A stretch of DNA of 64,000 nt from Arachnopeziza araneosa (GCA_003988855.1 QYAI01000098.1:62001-126000), one strand, 5' to 3'; counted from the first letter of the stretch, positions 21,067 to 33,352 are shown. Numbers and translations: made by a program. The notes: generated by a model not told the origin, from the sequence alone.

Positions 21067-23955
21067 ATGTCGAACAGCATCAAGGTCGTGGCGCGGTTCC
21101 GGCCCCAGAACCGCACCGAAATAGAGCTTGGGGGACAACCGATCGTTGGATTCGAGACCGAGGACACATGTCGGCTGGATGTAGGATTCCTATCGCGTTG
21201 TACATGGTAAATACTGACGGTGTACAGTCGAAAGAAGCCTCGGGGTCATTCACATTCGACCGTGTGTTTGATATGAACTCGCGCCAAAAAGATGTCTTTG
21301 ATTTCTCCATCAAGAGTACCGTTGACGATATCCTGAACGGTTACAATGGAACAGTCTTTGCATATGGGCAAACGGGTGCGGGAAAGTCGTATACGATGAT
21401 GGGGACGGATATTGATAACGATGAAGGGAGGGGAGTCATACCTAGGATCGTGGAGCAGATATTCGCCAGCATTTTATCAAGTCCAGGAACCATCGAGTAT
21501 ACGGTGCGTGTGAGCTATATGGAAATCTACATGGAGCGCATCCGCGATCTACTGGCGCCGCAGAATGACAATCTGCCAGTTCACGAAGAGAAGAATCGTG
21601 GAGTATATGTGAAGGGCCTACTGGAGATATATGTTTCAAGTGTTCAAGAGGTATTTGAAGTTATGCGGAGGGGTGGTTCTGCAAGAGCTGTTGCTTCTAC
21701 GAACATGAACGCTGAATCTTCAAGATCCCATTCCATATTTGTGATCACCATCACGCAGAAGAATGTTGAAACAGGGTCAGCGAAGAGTGGGCAGTTGTTC
21801 CTCGTAGATTTGGCGGGTTCAGAGAAAGTCGGCAAGACTGGTGCTAGCGGACAGACTCTGGAGGAGGCGAAGAAGATCAATAAGAGCTTGAGTGCTCTAG
21901 GAATGGTCATTAATAACTTGACAGATGGAAAATCGTCTCACATCCCATACCGAGACTCGAAACTTACCCGCATCCTGCAAGAGAGTTTGGGAGGAAATAG
22001 TAGGACAACATTGATCATCAACTGCTCACCTAGTAGTTACAACGATGCAGAAACTCTGAGCACATTGCGGTTTGGTATGCGAGCAAAGGCAATCAAGAAC
22101 AAAGCAAAGATCAATGCTGAGATCAGTCCTGCGGAACTTAAGGCGCTCCTCAAGAAAGCACAGTCGCAGGTTACTACTTTCGAGCAGTACGTGCACACAC
22201 TTGATGTTGAAGTTCAACAATGGAGATCTGGTGAATCTGTACCCAGAGAAAAGTGGGCGCCGCCGTTAGAGGGCGTGAGCACTGCCAGGGCAAAGGCGCA
22301 ACCTCCTAGACCAGCAACACCTTCCAGACTACAAACGGAAAGTCGTTCAGAGACTCCTGCCATGTCAGAACGTTCATCAACACCCATTGGTCTAGACAAG
22401 GATGAGCGAGAAGAATATTTAAGACGTGAGAATGAGCTTCAGGACCAGATTGCGGAGAAAGAAACACAGATTGCATCAGTGGAGAAGATTTTACGGGACA
22501 CGAAAGAAGAATTGACGTACCTCAAAGAACGGGACAGCAAAGCGAATCGGGAAAATGAAAAACTTACCACTGAAGTGAATGAGTTCAAGATGCAAATTGA
22601 ACGATTGTCTTTTGAATCGAAAGAAGCTCAGATAACAATGGACGGGCTGAAAGAAGCCAACGCCGAACTTACCAGCGAGCTGGATGAAGTCAAACAACAA
22701 CTCTTGGATGTTAAGATGTCTGCCAAGGAAACATCTGCTGTCCTCGACGAAAAGGAAAAGAAGAAGGCAGAGAAGATGGCAAAGATGATGGCTGGCTTCG
22801 ATTTAGGCAGTGAGGTCTTCAGCGACAACGAGCGTACTATCAAGGGCGTCATTGACCAAGTCGACGCGTTACACGTCCAATCTTCAGCCGGGGAAGCTAT
22901 TGCGCCTGATTCTCTTCAAGATATCCGTTCCGCTCTTGTTGAAACCCAGGGCATCGTTCGCCAGGCAGAGCTTTCCCTCTATGGAAACTCGGACTCGAAT
23001 TTATCTGCCAAGCGTCGCGAGGAACTTGAAGAACGTCTTGAAGCTATCGAGCGCGAGTATGAGGATCTTCTTGAACGCAACCTCTCTGAGGCCGATGTGG
23101 AAGAAGTTAAGCAACGTCTTGCACACGCTTATTCTAACAAACAAGATATTCAATCCTCCTTGGTCGAGGACTTGAAATCCGATCTTGCTCAAAAGTTAGC
23201 CGAGATTCAAAAGTTCAAGCAAGTGAACGAGGACCTTCAGAGAAAGGTCAAAGCTGGTGGAGCTCCAAATGGTTCCGCAAGTTCAATAGCCAATGGCAAG
23301 ACGGTGCAACAACAAATTGCTGAATTTGATGTGATGAAGAAGTCTTTGATGCGGGATCTCCAGAACCGCTGTGAGAGAGTTGTTGAGCTAGAGATAAGTC
23401 TAGATGAGACACGAGAGCAATACAACAATGTATTAAGGACAAGCAACAACCGCGCTCAACAAAAGAAGATGGCATTCCTGGAGAGGAATCTGGAGCAGTT
23501 GACTCATGTGCAAAGACAGTTGGTAGAGCAAAATGGAGGACTCAAAAAGGAAGTCGCCATCGCTGAGAGAAAGCTGATTGCTAGAAACGAGCGTATTCAG
23601 TCGCTGGAGAGCCTGCTTCAGGATTCCCAAGAAAAATTGACTGCAGCTAATCATCGGTATGCTTCCCCTATTATCCCTTGTATCTTTCTAACACTTGCAT
23701 AGATTCGAAGCACAGCTTACAGCAGTGAAAGAGCGGCTCGAAGCTGCCAAGTCAGGTAGCACCCGTGGTCTTAATTCTCCAACCGGCTCAGGATTCAGCT
23801 TTGGTGGAGCAGGATCAAGGATCGCCAAGCCATTGAGAGGGGGTGGTGGTGCAGGGGAACAAGCAGCTATCCCAACCATCAGTGGGCTACAAAATGAAGT
23901 TTCCAGTAACTCAGGGAAGAGAACAAGTTGGTTCTTCTCTGGTTCCCAGAAGTAA
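21067..23955 (+). CDS. Conventional kinesin (kinesin-1) heavy chain, fungal type
   Basis: Plus-end-directed microtubule motor that carries vesicles and other cargo along hyphae. Three exons (21067-21180, 21228-23656, 23703-23955; introns 47 and 46 bp with TACTGAC and CTAAC branch sites) give 931 aa, the usual size for fungal kinesin-1. The motor domain fills residues 1-330: P-loop GQTGAGKS (85-92), switch I NAESSRSHS and switch II DLAGSEKVGKTGA. The neck linker and neck coil follow (AELKALLKKAQ, then FEQYVHTLDVEVQQW), with a Pro/Ser/Thr-rich hinge and long coiled coils. The tail carries the autoinhibitory IAK motif (SRIAKPLRGG). Start ATG at 21067 gives MSNSIKVVARFRPQN, matching the family. 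Confidence 0.97.
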
Positions 23956-25528
23956 GGAGAAAGGAGCCGGATCATAGAATTAGGATTTGCATTGAACAAG
24001 TAAGGATTGAAGGAGACGAATACTGTTGGTAGAAAGACACACCTAGATGTGAGAGATGAGTTATGTATACCCACGAGCGCCTTTCTTTTGTTCGTCATCG
24101 TTGTGCGTTGGTCGCCTTGTTGGATTTCGCTGTGTCTGTGCTCAAAGAGTTGATAAATCAATGCATTCATCGGGAATATTAGAGGTTGGGATGGATGACT
24201 GGATTGAGTACACTGCGATTGATTGACAATGGGTGCATTGCTGGCTGGATGAGGCTGGAACGGGTGGTTATATAGGTGGTTGGCGTTGTCAAGAAAGAGG
24301 ATAATTTATCACGTCACTCAACTCTTTTGGCTACTTGTTCGTGCTTGATTGGTATAAATGTTTACCGTTTCTTGTTAGGAAGAGGATTATTTGAACGATA
24401 TGTAATGGCGACTTTATAGCCGGTCATCTTACGCCTGGGTTGATGCTAATAGATTGGAAATCACAGCCAAGTGATGGATGGATGATCCAACAGACACGGC
24501 AATAAAACCTTGTGAAACGAAGCCGCTTCTTTACACCCTTCACTATCGTGATTTAAAAATGGTCGAAGACTCCTTTAATATCTCATCTGGTATGATCAAG
24601 TGAGCAACTTGTTTATTTTTTCGCAAATACCTAGCCAATCCCGATGCTGCCAGGCGGTTTTGAGTGAGTTTGAAAGTGGTTGTGGTTGTGGGTTGAGCCA
24701 TGATTGATGACTCAAATTTCAGGCTCCAACATGTAGGAGTAGCCAACCAAAAGTCAGCAACCTACAGCGGGTAAGCCCTGTAATTTCAGGCCATAAGCCC
24801 TGTGCTCCGGGTAGGATGGGAGAGCAGCCATCTCAAGCCAGATTTGACCGTATTTCAAGCCTTGATGGGGTAGATCGAGTCATAGCAGGAACCTCATAGG
24901 CCGTAGCAAAGGGTGTATACAATATGGAGTACCAAGCTTAACCAAAGTCCAGGAACTCTGTGATTTGGAGGCAGAGAGCCTAGAAACCTAATCTGTCAGC
25001 TATTTACAGACGCAAATTGTATGCTTTACCACCATTATCTGGAGATGATCCTTCACCTTGCAACTCCATAACTCGTTCCGCACTCGCGTATATTTGACCC
25101 ATTAGCGGTACGTGCTGAGTTTTCTCAATAGTATTTCCTTGGCTGATGCTAGACTGTATTGCTGTATCTGAAAGAAGAGAGCGGATTTGGAGGTTCTCTT
25201 ACTAAGATCCTGATGGCCACGCTGCCTCAATTTTGGGTAGGTCGGTTGTACAAGCTACCTCGAGCTGAATCCCTTCCTACTACTTCAGGTATAGTGCGAG
25301 AGTGCAAGGGCCAACATTCACTTCATCGCACCTCAGGGTAAGGCATCTTTCCCAATCCAAACTATCGCCAGTACTTAGCCCATTTTCGTCCTAGGAACAC
25401 AACGTCGCTATACACTTGGTGACTAGATTCCTTCCCTCTTACACGACCACGATTTTGAGAAAAGTCTTATGACTGACCGTAAAGTAGCAATCTAGACAGA
25501 AATTTCTCATCCGTTATATCTCAACACA
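23956..25528. other. Intergenic with one degenerate MITE-like copy
   Basis: No supported gene. The right half contains a worn relative of the inverted-repeat element at 56584 (listed separately). The remainder is ordinary AT-moderate spacer. Confidence 0.45.
24741..25030 (+). mobile_element. Degenerate copy of the MITE-like element found at 56584-56920
   Basis: Shares with the other copy a run of blocks in the same order: CAAAAGT at the left end, ACAGCG-GTAAGCC, TAATT-CAGG, AACAGCC/AGCAGCC, AAGCCnnTGA-GGGTA, TAGGC-GTAGCAAGGG, AGAGCCT, and TATTTACAG near the right end. Its right terminal inverted repeat is lost. The many C/T and G/A differences suit age or RIP. Confidence 0.6.
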
Positions 25529-26836
25529 ATGGCCGACTCTTGGCGTATCCCACAACAAGAGCACGACCAATTGAAATTTCTTGTTCTAGCGCTCACAGAC
25601 CTAGATAACCAAATCATAAGTGTCAATCAATTTATCTCTTCATTCTTCGGCGTCGATACCAATTTCCCAGTCGTTTCGGAGCAAGATATTGAATATTTCA
25701 TCGCAAGTCAACACCGGTGCAAAGAAGCCGACTACGAGTTCTCGGCTGTATTGGATTATCTGACCAGTATCTCAAACATGAAGAATGATGATATCTGGAA
25801 AAGACTCTTCGATATTCCCCTTATCTCAGCTTCAAGCGCTGCACCTTCTATCATCGAGCTTTGGAAGGTACGTCTTGCTCGTATCGAAAAGGCTGGTGAG
25901 CACACATGGAAACAAGCTGTTCCAGCTGTCAGGTTGATCTATTTCAAGGTCGGTGAGAAGAAGGGTAAAGAAGTGAGGAATGCTTTAGTGAACAAACTCG
26001 AGGTTCTTGAGGATTTCCTTGGCGTGAAAGCATTGAAGGAAAAGGGACTGGTGTCTAGATTGAGCGACGATGATGGATCCCGATTTTCCGATGAATTGGA
26101 AGACACTTTGTATGTGTATTACTCAGATAGTAAGTTTCGATGACCGCTGATCGAAATAGGACAGTGATGTTCAAGCTTGAGAACGAGCCTGGAGCTGGAT
26201 ATCGACCCGCTCTTACAGAGGATCAAATTCGAAAAGAGAAGCTCGAAATCCAGCAACAGAGGAGAAGACTGAAGAGACTGAATACCAATGCGCCGGCATC
26301 AACCACCGAGAAGATGCACAATGTCACGATTGCCCATGAAGATTTATCTCATAAGGTATTTATTTTCACGTTTTTCAGGTGCCGAGGGGTTTATATATAA
26401 TGTCAAGAAAGTATTTATTGACTCCTGGAACATTATAGTGGGACAAATCAATTACGGGTTTTATATTGCTCTGTGTAGTACTATCCATCTTTCCAGGTTA
26501 TGTGGCATGGACACGCTCATCACATCTCCCCGGCAAAAAGGACGACGCCGACTTCTTTTTGATTCAAACATCAATCATGCAGATCCTAGGGTTGTTGAAA
26601 CTCACATTGCTCTTGTTACTAGAACACGCGTTCACGACCAAGCATGGTTTTGGGTTTGGATCTTTGTGGTACTTAGTTCTTTATGCGCAATTATTGCTAT
26701 AATTCTTTACCCTTGGGTTCCTGCCGAGTGGGGACTTACTGTCTCTTGGCTGAGCAGCGTAATGCAGTCCTTTGCTATTTTGCAGACAATATTCCTCGTT
26801 GAGAGGCCAGCCGCGAAGAAGGCGGAGAGGAATTGA
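25529..26836 (+). CDS. Unknown protein with soluble helical N-terminus and C-terminal membrane segments (model uncertain)
   Basis: Not recognised. Exon 1 (25529-26129) encodes about 200 aa with a helical, charged pattern (MADSWRIPQQEHDQLKFLVL...). A donor GTAAGT at 26130 ends it. The next exon starts near 26165 (35-bp intron, unusually short) or about 26198, and encodes FKLENEPGAGYRP then a strongly basic helix (RKEKLEIQQQRRRLKRL). The last coding block, about 26497-26836, has two hydrophobic segments (WIFVVLSSLCAIIAIILYP and SSVMQSFAILQTIFLV) and ends PAAKKAERN. The join between blocks 2 and 3 is unclear: the good donor AAG|GTATTT at 26356 is out of phase with the acceptor TTTCCAG at 26496, whereas a donor at 26379 fits. 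Either a weak donor is used or the 3' end is damaged. Confidence 0.55.
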
Positions 26837-27019
26837 CAGTAAAGTTTATGGCTTAATGGAAAGGATGATCTTAGCAGTTGCTTAGTGATGAAATTCATGT
26901 TCCTGAAGCATGCCCCTTCATCCCACCGAGACTCTGTCCTGAATAGTTGCTAGCTCGATTGTCCAGTTTTTCAAATATGAAAGCCTCGAAGAATACGTTC
27001 ATCGTGGGTTATTAATAAG

Positions 27020-28133
27020 CTATTTACAAAGTATCTCCCGCAGGAATTGGACCTGCTTAGCTGCATTTGCTTCGATATTGGGCCCCGAATATCCTTCGAA
27101 ATGACCACCGGGTAGCATATGAAGTTGCTTCGGCTCGCGAGCACGCGAGCACGCCTCAAGTGCCAGGTCGGTAGGTGTGAGAACATCATTCTCAGCTACA
27201 GTCATCAAAAGGGGAGTAGGAGAGATATGGTGGATGTGGGAAGACACATTGTATTCGCGGAATGCTTCGATGCTAAATGATAAAAGTGAGCTGGCTATGT
27301 AGCATGATGGAAGGAGGACCAAGAGACGGAGAGAAGACATACGACTTGACAGTGACATCGTTCTTCCACTTGCCCTTTTAGCCCCAGGCAGTGAAGAATT
27401 CATAACTGTCAGCAGTTGGCAATGCGGATGGCTTCAATGGATCCTGGTCGATAACAGGGAGAAGCTGCGCTGCTTTGCCAGCGAGTCTACCTAGGCGATC
27501 TATCATTGTCAGTGCATACCTTACAACGAGAGATAGATTGCTACCTTCTTGGAAAAGAGCATTTAGTCCTGCAACAAAATCAGGACGAATCAACCTGTAG
27601 AAGTTGTCATAGTCGTTGACACATGGAATCTGGCTCTTGACAGCCTTAACTCTTTTATCTACGGCACCAACCCAAAGCACGTGGCCGCCACTGTATGAAC
27701 TTCCCCATATGCCAATCTTCTCGGGATTGACATCCGGCCTTGATTGAGCGTAGGTAATGGCATCCGAGATGTCGCTGCATTGCACCGAGGGAATGATCTC
27801 GTGTCGTGGCTGACCCTCCTTGACCTCGCTATCACCAAAGCCGCGGTTGTCATAGACGAGGCAGCTAAGGGGCAGACTGGAGGTGAAATGCTCCGCAAAT
27901 ATATTCAAATCCATTTCCTTGAGCGCCGAGAATCCGTGCGATAGGACTAGATATGGCAATTTGCTGGACTCGGCGGAGGCAGGTTTGTAGAACCAGCCAC
28001 GAAGCGTAACATGGTCGTGAGTCTTGAACTCAATGTCTTTATGAGGCATGATGTCTTGGGTGAGAGCAAGGAGCTCGATTGTGATCAGTAAAGATACCAA
28101 TATACTGACAATCCAGATATTTGGATGTGGCAA
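27020..28133 (-). pseudogene. Alpha/beta hydrolase (dienelactone-hydrolase/S9-like) with in-frame stop
   Basis: Three exons (28133-27545, 27499-27343, 27272-27020; introns 45 and 70 bp) keep one frame and would give about 332 residues. An N-terminal hydrophobic anchor (about 8-26) is followed by an alpha/beta hydrolase: LSHGFSALKE oxyanion loop, DNRGFGDSE, nucleophile Ser146 in WGSSYSGG, acid Asp in AENDVLTPTD and His in PGGHFEGY. The triad is complete, but codon 237 is TAA (27380-27378) between TAWG and KGKWKND, so translation would lose the acid and His. The sequence on both sides of the stop stays in frame and well conserved, so the lesion looks recent, or is a base error. The substrate is unknown. 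Confidence 0.75.
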
Positions 28134-29407
28134 ATGGAGTGTTAGGGTGCAAATGTGTGTGCAAGCCTGATGTATTCGAAGAGAGGAGGACTAAGCTATA
28201 TAGCCCTTGTCTTGATCGCCCCTGCCGTCGTGTAACATGGAAGCTTACAATGTGTTGGCTAGGAGGGTTATTTAGATAAGTTTATGATTATCATTGTGAT
28301 CGTCCGATTAATTTTCCTAGAATACATGTCCTTTCTAACTCTTCCTCGACTCGCAAGAAATGGAGAATATCCCGCTCGAGTACCGCATGAAAGGAACATG
28401 TCTGGCCTCAAGTTTCGATTTGTACGAGCTGTGACACGAAGCAAACACTTTCCCCGCAAACATGCAGGTGCAGATCCCCACCTGTATGTACCCCAAGCGG
28501 GAGCACAGTGGAGCCAGCCCAATAAGCCGCTCTATTTGTTTACCACTTTCTACGAAAGTTTAAAGACAACTCGATTTTGTAATTCACTGCCTCTGATGTA
28601 AATTTGAGCACCCTTTCAACATTGTACAACTTACCATAGCACTAGGTTGAGACAAGACGACGCTGTGGACGAAGAATAACGACACGACCCTTAATGTAAG
28701 CAATGGTTGCGAGCTCTTGAACTGAGGAGGGACAATTGACGAGTGGCACACCGCAAAAGTTTGACATTGTGTTGACTGGAATTGATGTATTGAATCAATT
28801 GATGCGGCGTAGAGTTTATGTATTGTAACTGAAGATGGAGGATTGATTTCTAATCAGTAAGATCTATGTACATAATACAAGAGTCTCTATCTCCTTCGCA
28901 ATATTCGATCTATTAGTCCTTACTTTGTCTTATCTCCTCCGCATCACCGAGAGAAAACAAAGAACAGTGTGGAGAAGCTCCCTGGGTATCTTTGGTGCAG
29001 CTTTTCTGGTATGGGAATATTGGATTTTTAAAACGAGGGACTTCAGTGGCTAAATTACAAATATTATGCGATAAGGCTGACAGAGTAAAAGCATGAGCTA
29101 AGCATGTAGGAAAGAGCGCGAATAACATGGCGGAACTAGTTTGTACAAAATTCAAATGCTCGCCAAGAACTGGTTTTATTACATCCTGAATGCAAAAGCA
29201 AATAATCTTCTCCTTCACCTATCTCTTTACTTGGCGCAAAGGTAGACATTTATATTTGTTTCCATATTTATAACACTCATATCTAACACGCTTGGATTAA
29301 GTTACAACAAAGTTCAGATATAAAGAACACGTGTAAATCTATGCCCAAAGGTCCAAACTTCACAACCCTACTCCAATTCTCAACTGATCTCCAACATCCC
29401 ATAAGTC
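28134..29407. other. Intergenic, no gene seen
   Basis: Contains the hydrolase promoter and the 3' region of the membrane protein at 29408. Open frames near 28268-28601 and 28913-29218 show no domain. Confidence 0.4.
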
Positions 29408-29893
29408 TTATTGATTCCTATAAAAGTCTGCTCCTTGCTGTCCTGGTGGCATATGTACTGGGCCTTGTCCATACCCATTCCCAGCATACATCACGTCTCC
29501 CTGAGGCGGGAGATAAGAACCACCCGTCTGCATCACCAGCGGTCTCGGGACGCCATCCGGACCCTGAACCATTGGCCTTGCTTCTTCATCACCTCCCATC
29601 TCCTTAAGCTTTGTTCCCTGTCTCGCCTTCCGTTTCTTGCTTCGATCGTAGCAAACCGCAAACACAATGATGAGGACGAGGATGACGGCTCCGACAATGA
29701 TGCCGACAATTCTTCCTTTGGAGGAGATGTTCTTGTCGTTCTTGTCGTTCTCCTCGGTGGCAACTTCGCCGCCAGCGAGGGCGCCGGGGTTGACAGAGCC
29801 GCGAATGAGGAGGGAAAGCGCGTTGGCGGCCATGGCAGCAATGAGTACGCTGGTGGTTTGAATGAAGATTTGTGAGAGTTTGACGACTGTCAA
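29408..29893 (-). CDS. Small single-pass membrane protein, unknown function
   Basis: Intronless, 161 aa from MTVVKLSQ, or about 141 aa if MAANALSL is the start. The N-terminal hydrophobic stretch may act as a signal sequence. An Asp/Asn/Lys spacer (ENDKNDKNISSKGR) precedes a strong transmembrane helix (VGIIVGAVILVLIIVFAVCY), a basic stop-transfer (DRSKKRKARQ) and a Pro/Gly/Gln-rich cytosolic tail (GGSYLPPQGD, MPPGQQGADFYRNQ). The layout suits a type-I plasma-membrane protein. No homologous family recognised. Confidence 0.7.
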   Translation of the reverse strand: MTVVKLSQIFIQTTSVLIAAMAANALSLLIRGSVNPGALAGGEVATEENDKNDKNISSKGRIVGIIVGAVILVLIIVFAVCYDRSKKRKARQGTKLKEMGGDEEARPMVQGPDGVPRPLVMQTGGSYLPPQGDVMYAGNGYGQGPVHMPPGQQGADFYRNQ

Positions 29894-32048
29894 CTGACAG
29901 AGTATTGGGATTGCAACGATATGATGGCGTTGTCAACTAATCGAAGCAAATTATGCTCGTAATTGAAAATTAATTGATGAATAACTAGAAATCTTGTACC
30001 TGACGTGAGACGCGAATATAAACTGTCTGATTATCTTCAGCCAGCTCACAGACCGTGGCCCACATCCCACCAGCTGGCTCAATAAGAGACTGCCATTGGA
30101 TCAGACCTTGCGGGACCTCCTCGTAGCTTCTCGTTCGGAGATCGTCAACCGCTGATACGTATCCCAAAATTGCCGTTTGCGGTCAATGGGTGAGATGATG
30201 AATAGTGATCTAGTCTAAATTTAGGTGAGCAAGTCAGAACCATAAACCCGGGCCGTCTTTTATTGGTTTGGTGAGAGCTAGTTGCTTTCTAGGGTTCCAT
30301 CCGTGCCGTGGCGGCCGACGTGAGGCTGATGCTGAGTTCGTGCTTGCCCCTGGCTACGCCTCCGCCATTTCGTTTCAAAGCCTCTCACGGGAGTGCGGCA
30401 GGCTTAAACACGTGCGATCTTCAAATAAACACAGACTCTAAATACTTCAGCGCTAAGTTCTGTAGGGATATGGCTTAGGAAGTCCGTGAAGCTGAGGATC
30501 AGCTCGGAACTATTCACACGGTGGTCTGGGGTAATTATATCTTATGTTGTGGCTAATAGCTACCATGAGATTTGTTGAAAATTCAGTGCCATCGCAGATA
30601 GTCTTAAAAAGCAATTCATTTGATAAATGATGAAATATATTAGAATTATGTTACCATTGGAAAAAAAGCTAAGTTAATCTACACTGATTAATAATTGTGA
30701 CGATTGTTCTAAGTTACTCTTCTCTCTCTTAATAATATAGCCTCCTTCTTAATCAATGTTTAACTTACTACTGTGACTTTATAATTTTTAGTACAAATCT
30801 CTAGCTGATGCCACGAATAAGGGCTACTAGATTCGTGACCACGTGCCTTCGAGGCTCAGCCGTGGGGCTGTACTTAGGCACTCAGGCAAACTAGCGCGTT
30901 TCGACGCGTCTAGGGTAAACAAACCCTCTGTAGAATTCCGAGCTTCTTGCTCTTCTTTCTTTAGCTTAGAATGGTCTGAATAGAGCCATCAACTTGCTTT
31001 CCAAGCCTTCGAATTGGTCTCGTGACAGCTGAGGTTGCAGACTTGTGGTGTAAACAAATACAATTAAGATTCTCGTTTAAACCTTCATTTTGCTTAGAGC
31101 TAGCTTTAATTATGAGTATACCCTTGAGCTTGGTTATCTTTGAAATAAGGCACTTGGAGTAGGTTGCTGATGTGTTTGGTTTGATCCCAGGGACAGACTC
31201 TAGCGATGACAATTTAGGTATGAGAGGGTGAGAAGCTTTGTGTATTTGAATTGAAAAGAAAACGTCAAAAGTGGCTGTCAAAGTTGAAATATGAACATTT
31301 CTTCATCACATGACTATTACGGTCAATAGTTAGAGACTTGGGCAGAAAATCTAAATCCCTTCCATCCTACCTTTCCGGTAAAAAAAGCTTCCACAGCCAG
31401 ATGATGCGAGAACAGTTCATTCATTGGTAGCAGTGATTTCCCTTGATTTCTAAACTTACGCAGAAAGTCTGTTGCAGAGTACTCATCTGAATAGAAGACG
31501 GCTAGCCGTCGAAATAGTCCACTCACGAGAAGTGTTAGCACTAAGCCCTAGGCCCAGTCCTTTGCATTTCATTCGCACCAGACTCATCGGTAGCTGCGAT
31601 CCCATGGGCTGTATCAAATGTGAGCTCTACAGCTTCAGAGTTGCTGCCTTGAGAGACATCGAAAGCTAAATATGATTTCCCAAATTAAATTTTTCTTGAA
31701 AATGTTACTTGCCAATAACCATGAGTTTTTGAACACCGTGGATTCCGTGCACCAGCAAGATCGTCTTTTGAGTGGTGTTTAGATGTTGTGTTACGCTGTA
31801 CGTGCGTCCATTTCAGGCATTGTGACCGAGCAGCATTCGTTTCTGATTGCATGTTGCGTCCTTTCAGCTTCCCAGACAGACCCTGTAGGTGCATAAGTCT
31901 TGAGTTCAGACAGCCACAATAGCCACGTCATGCTTTTTCCTGCGTGCCAATTTGTTATAACAATGCGATCGATCCCTCAACAGCTATTGCTGTTTTGCCA
32001 TTATGATTTTGGTTTGTTGAGGTGCGCAGAGCTCGAAATTCAGCCCGG
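29894..32048. other. Long AT-rich intergenic tract, possible worn repeats, no gene
   Basis: More than 2 kb without a convincing gene. From about 30550 to 30800 the DNA is very rich in TAA/TTA steps, as in RIP-degraded repeats. At about 30887-30925 there are short inverted pairs (GCGCGTTTCGACGCG; AGGGTAAACAAACCCT). Open frames at 30961-31281 and 31323-31541 have no recognisable content. Confidence 0.4.
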
Positions 32049-33198
32049 ATGAAGCCAAAAATCTTGAACACAGCCTCGACATCGATGTCGCAGCAAATTG
32101 ATTCTAACATGGAGGCTCGTTCCAGGGGACTTGTAATTGTTCGTAGAAATCTTTTTCTAGTTTTAATTTTTTTTGGGGCGTACTCCAGTGCTTCTCTCGA
32201 AAAGCAAAGATATTTTGGATATCTGTCTTATTTATGCTTACAAACCGAATCGCAGAGTGTGCCCTATATTATTGCAGGTCTCCTCGTCAAATTAGTGACT
32301 CTCCCTTACTACCGTTTCTTCAATCTCAACACCCTTCAGCCAATCGAAAAGATCGGTCAATATACCGTACAGCGAGAGAAGCACTCTGTGATTCTCGCGT
32401 CACTTACGAGATGGCGCCAACGCAAAATGGATGAACTACAGTTTATCTCCATTGCAGTATGTTGCCACCTCATATTAGCACTTATTACTCAACCATGTAG
32501 TTATATTGACGGTTTATAAGTGCATAACCATCACAGCTATCATCACTGCTTCCTTCTCCTGGAACACCGTTGCCGCCGCCCACTGGACGGCACCAGCTCT
32601 CTGGTATACCTCCCTAACTTTCTCTCTCTGTGGAATCCTCCTCGCAGCCCAACAGATCACCGCACTCAGCATCCTTGCCCCCCTTCCCGAGAATCCCTCG
32701 CCCGCCGTGGCATACAGAACTATCCTTCGTTATCTTCCGCAGATGTTGATGCGGGTTCCAACCCCATCATTTGAGAGTGGTGTCAGGAATGACGAATATG
32801 ACCTAGGTGCTTGGACGGTTCGGTGGAAAATGGTCTTCACCTGGCAGATACCAATGATGTTTACCGGATACTCCTTCTTGTGTTATGTCATTGGGTTGAC
32901 GGATCTGGCTTGTACACCATTGATTCAAAGACAGCCTTGGGGACCAGAATCAAACGTAATTGTGACCCCATTCGATTTTCAAGGGTCAGAGACACGTTGG
33001 GTAACTGACTATGCTTTATAGGTCGCTGTGGCTTACCTTGCTACATTTGGGGCTGGGTGGGCTATCTTTATATACTGTTCGTTGATGGGATATGATCGTA
33101 TGGATCTGGATATAAACTATGGAAATGAAGAAGATAATGTGGTAGTCATCGAAGACCCGCAGTGGGTATCGTCTAAGGGTAAAGAGGCAGCTTCTTGA
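32049..33198 (+). CDS. Multi-pass membrane protein, unknown function
   Basis: Three exons: about 32049-32456, 32521-32955 and 33022-33198; introns 64 and 66 bp, with TTGAC and CTGAC branch sites; all phases fit, giving about 339 aa. The start may instead be the later MEARSRG (32109). Predicted helices lie at LFLVLIFFGAYSS, VPYIIAGLLVKLVTL, TAIITASFSWNTVAAAH, SLTFSLCGILLAAQQ, WQIPMMFTGYSFLCYVIG and AVAYLATFGAGWAIFIYC. The C-terminal tail is acidic (NYGNEEDNVVVIEDPQW). I do not recognise the family; it resembles lineage-specific fungal membrane proteins. A solo LTR begins 5 bp after the stop. Confidence 0.65.
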
Positions 33199-33203
33199 GC
33201 TAG

Positions 33204-33352
33204 TGTCACGTGACGAGACTCAGTCACACGACGGCTAGGGTTAGGGCTAGGCTAGTTAGTAAGTAAGACCGGTTCCTTTAAGAGGAACCGGCACAGTAGC
33301 TAGCAATAAATCAGCTTTCTCTGACTTTTTCTTCTTCTCTTGTCTTCCAACA
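33204..33352. mobile_element. Solo LTR of a retrotransposon with 5-bp target-site duplication
   Basis: A 149-bp segment starts TGTCACGTGACG and ends CTTCCAACA, so it has the TG...CA ends of an LTR. It is flanked on both sides by GCTAG (33199-33203 and 33353-33357), a 5-bp target duplication. Inside are TTAGGG-like repeats, a perfect hairpin CCGGTTCCT-TTAAG-AGGAACCGG (about 33270-33292) and AATAAA. No internal element sequence or second LTR lies beside it, so it is a solo LTR left by recombination. Confidence 0.85.

Noticed and set aside
28284..28601. 105-codon plus-strand frame
   Set aside because: No recognisable feature, and an equally open frame exists on the minus strand.
33230..33255. 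Telomere-like TAGGGTTAGGGCTAGG
   Set aside because: Only two imperfect TTAGGG units, inside the solo LTR; not a telomere or interstitial telomeric array.
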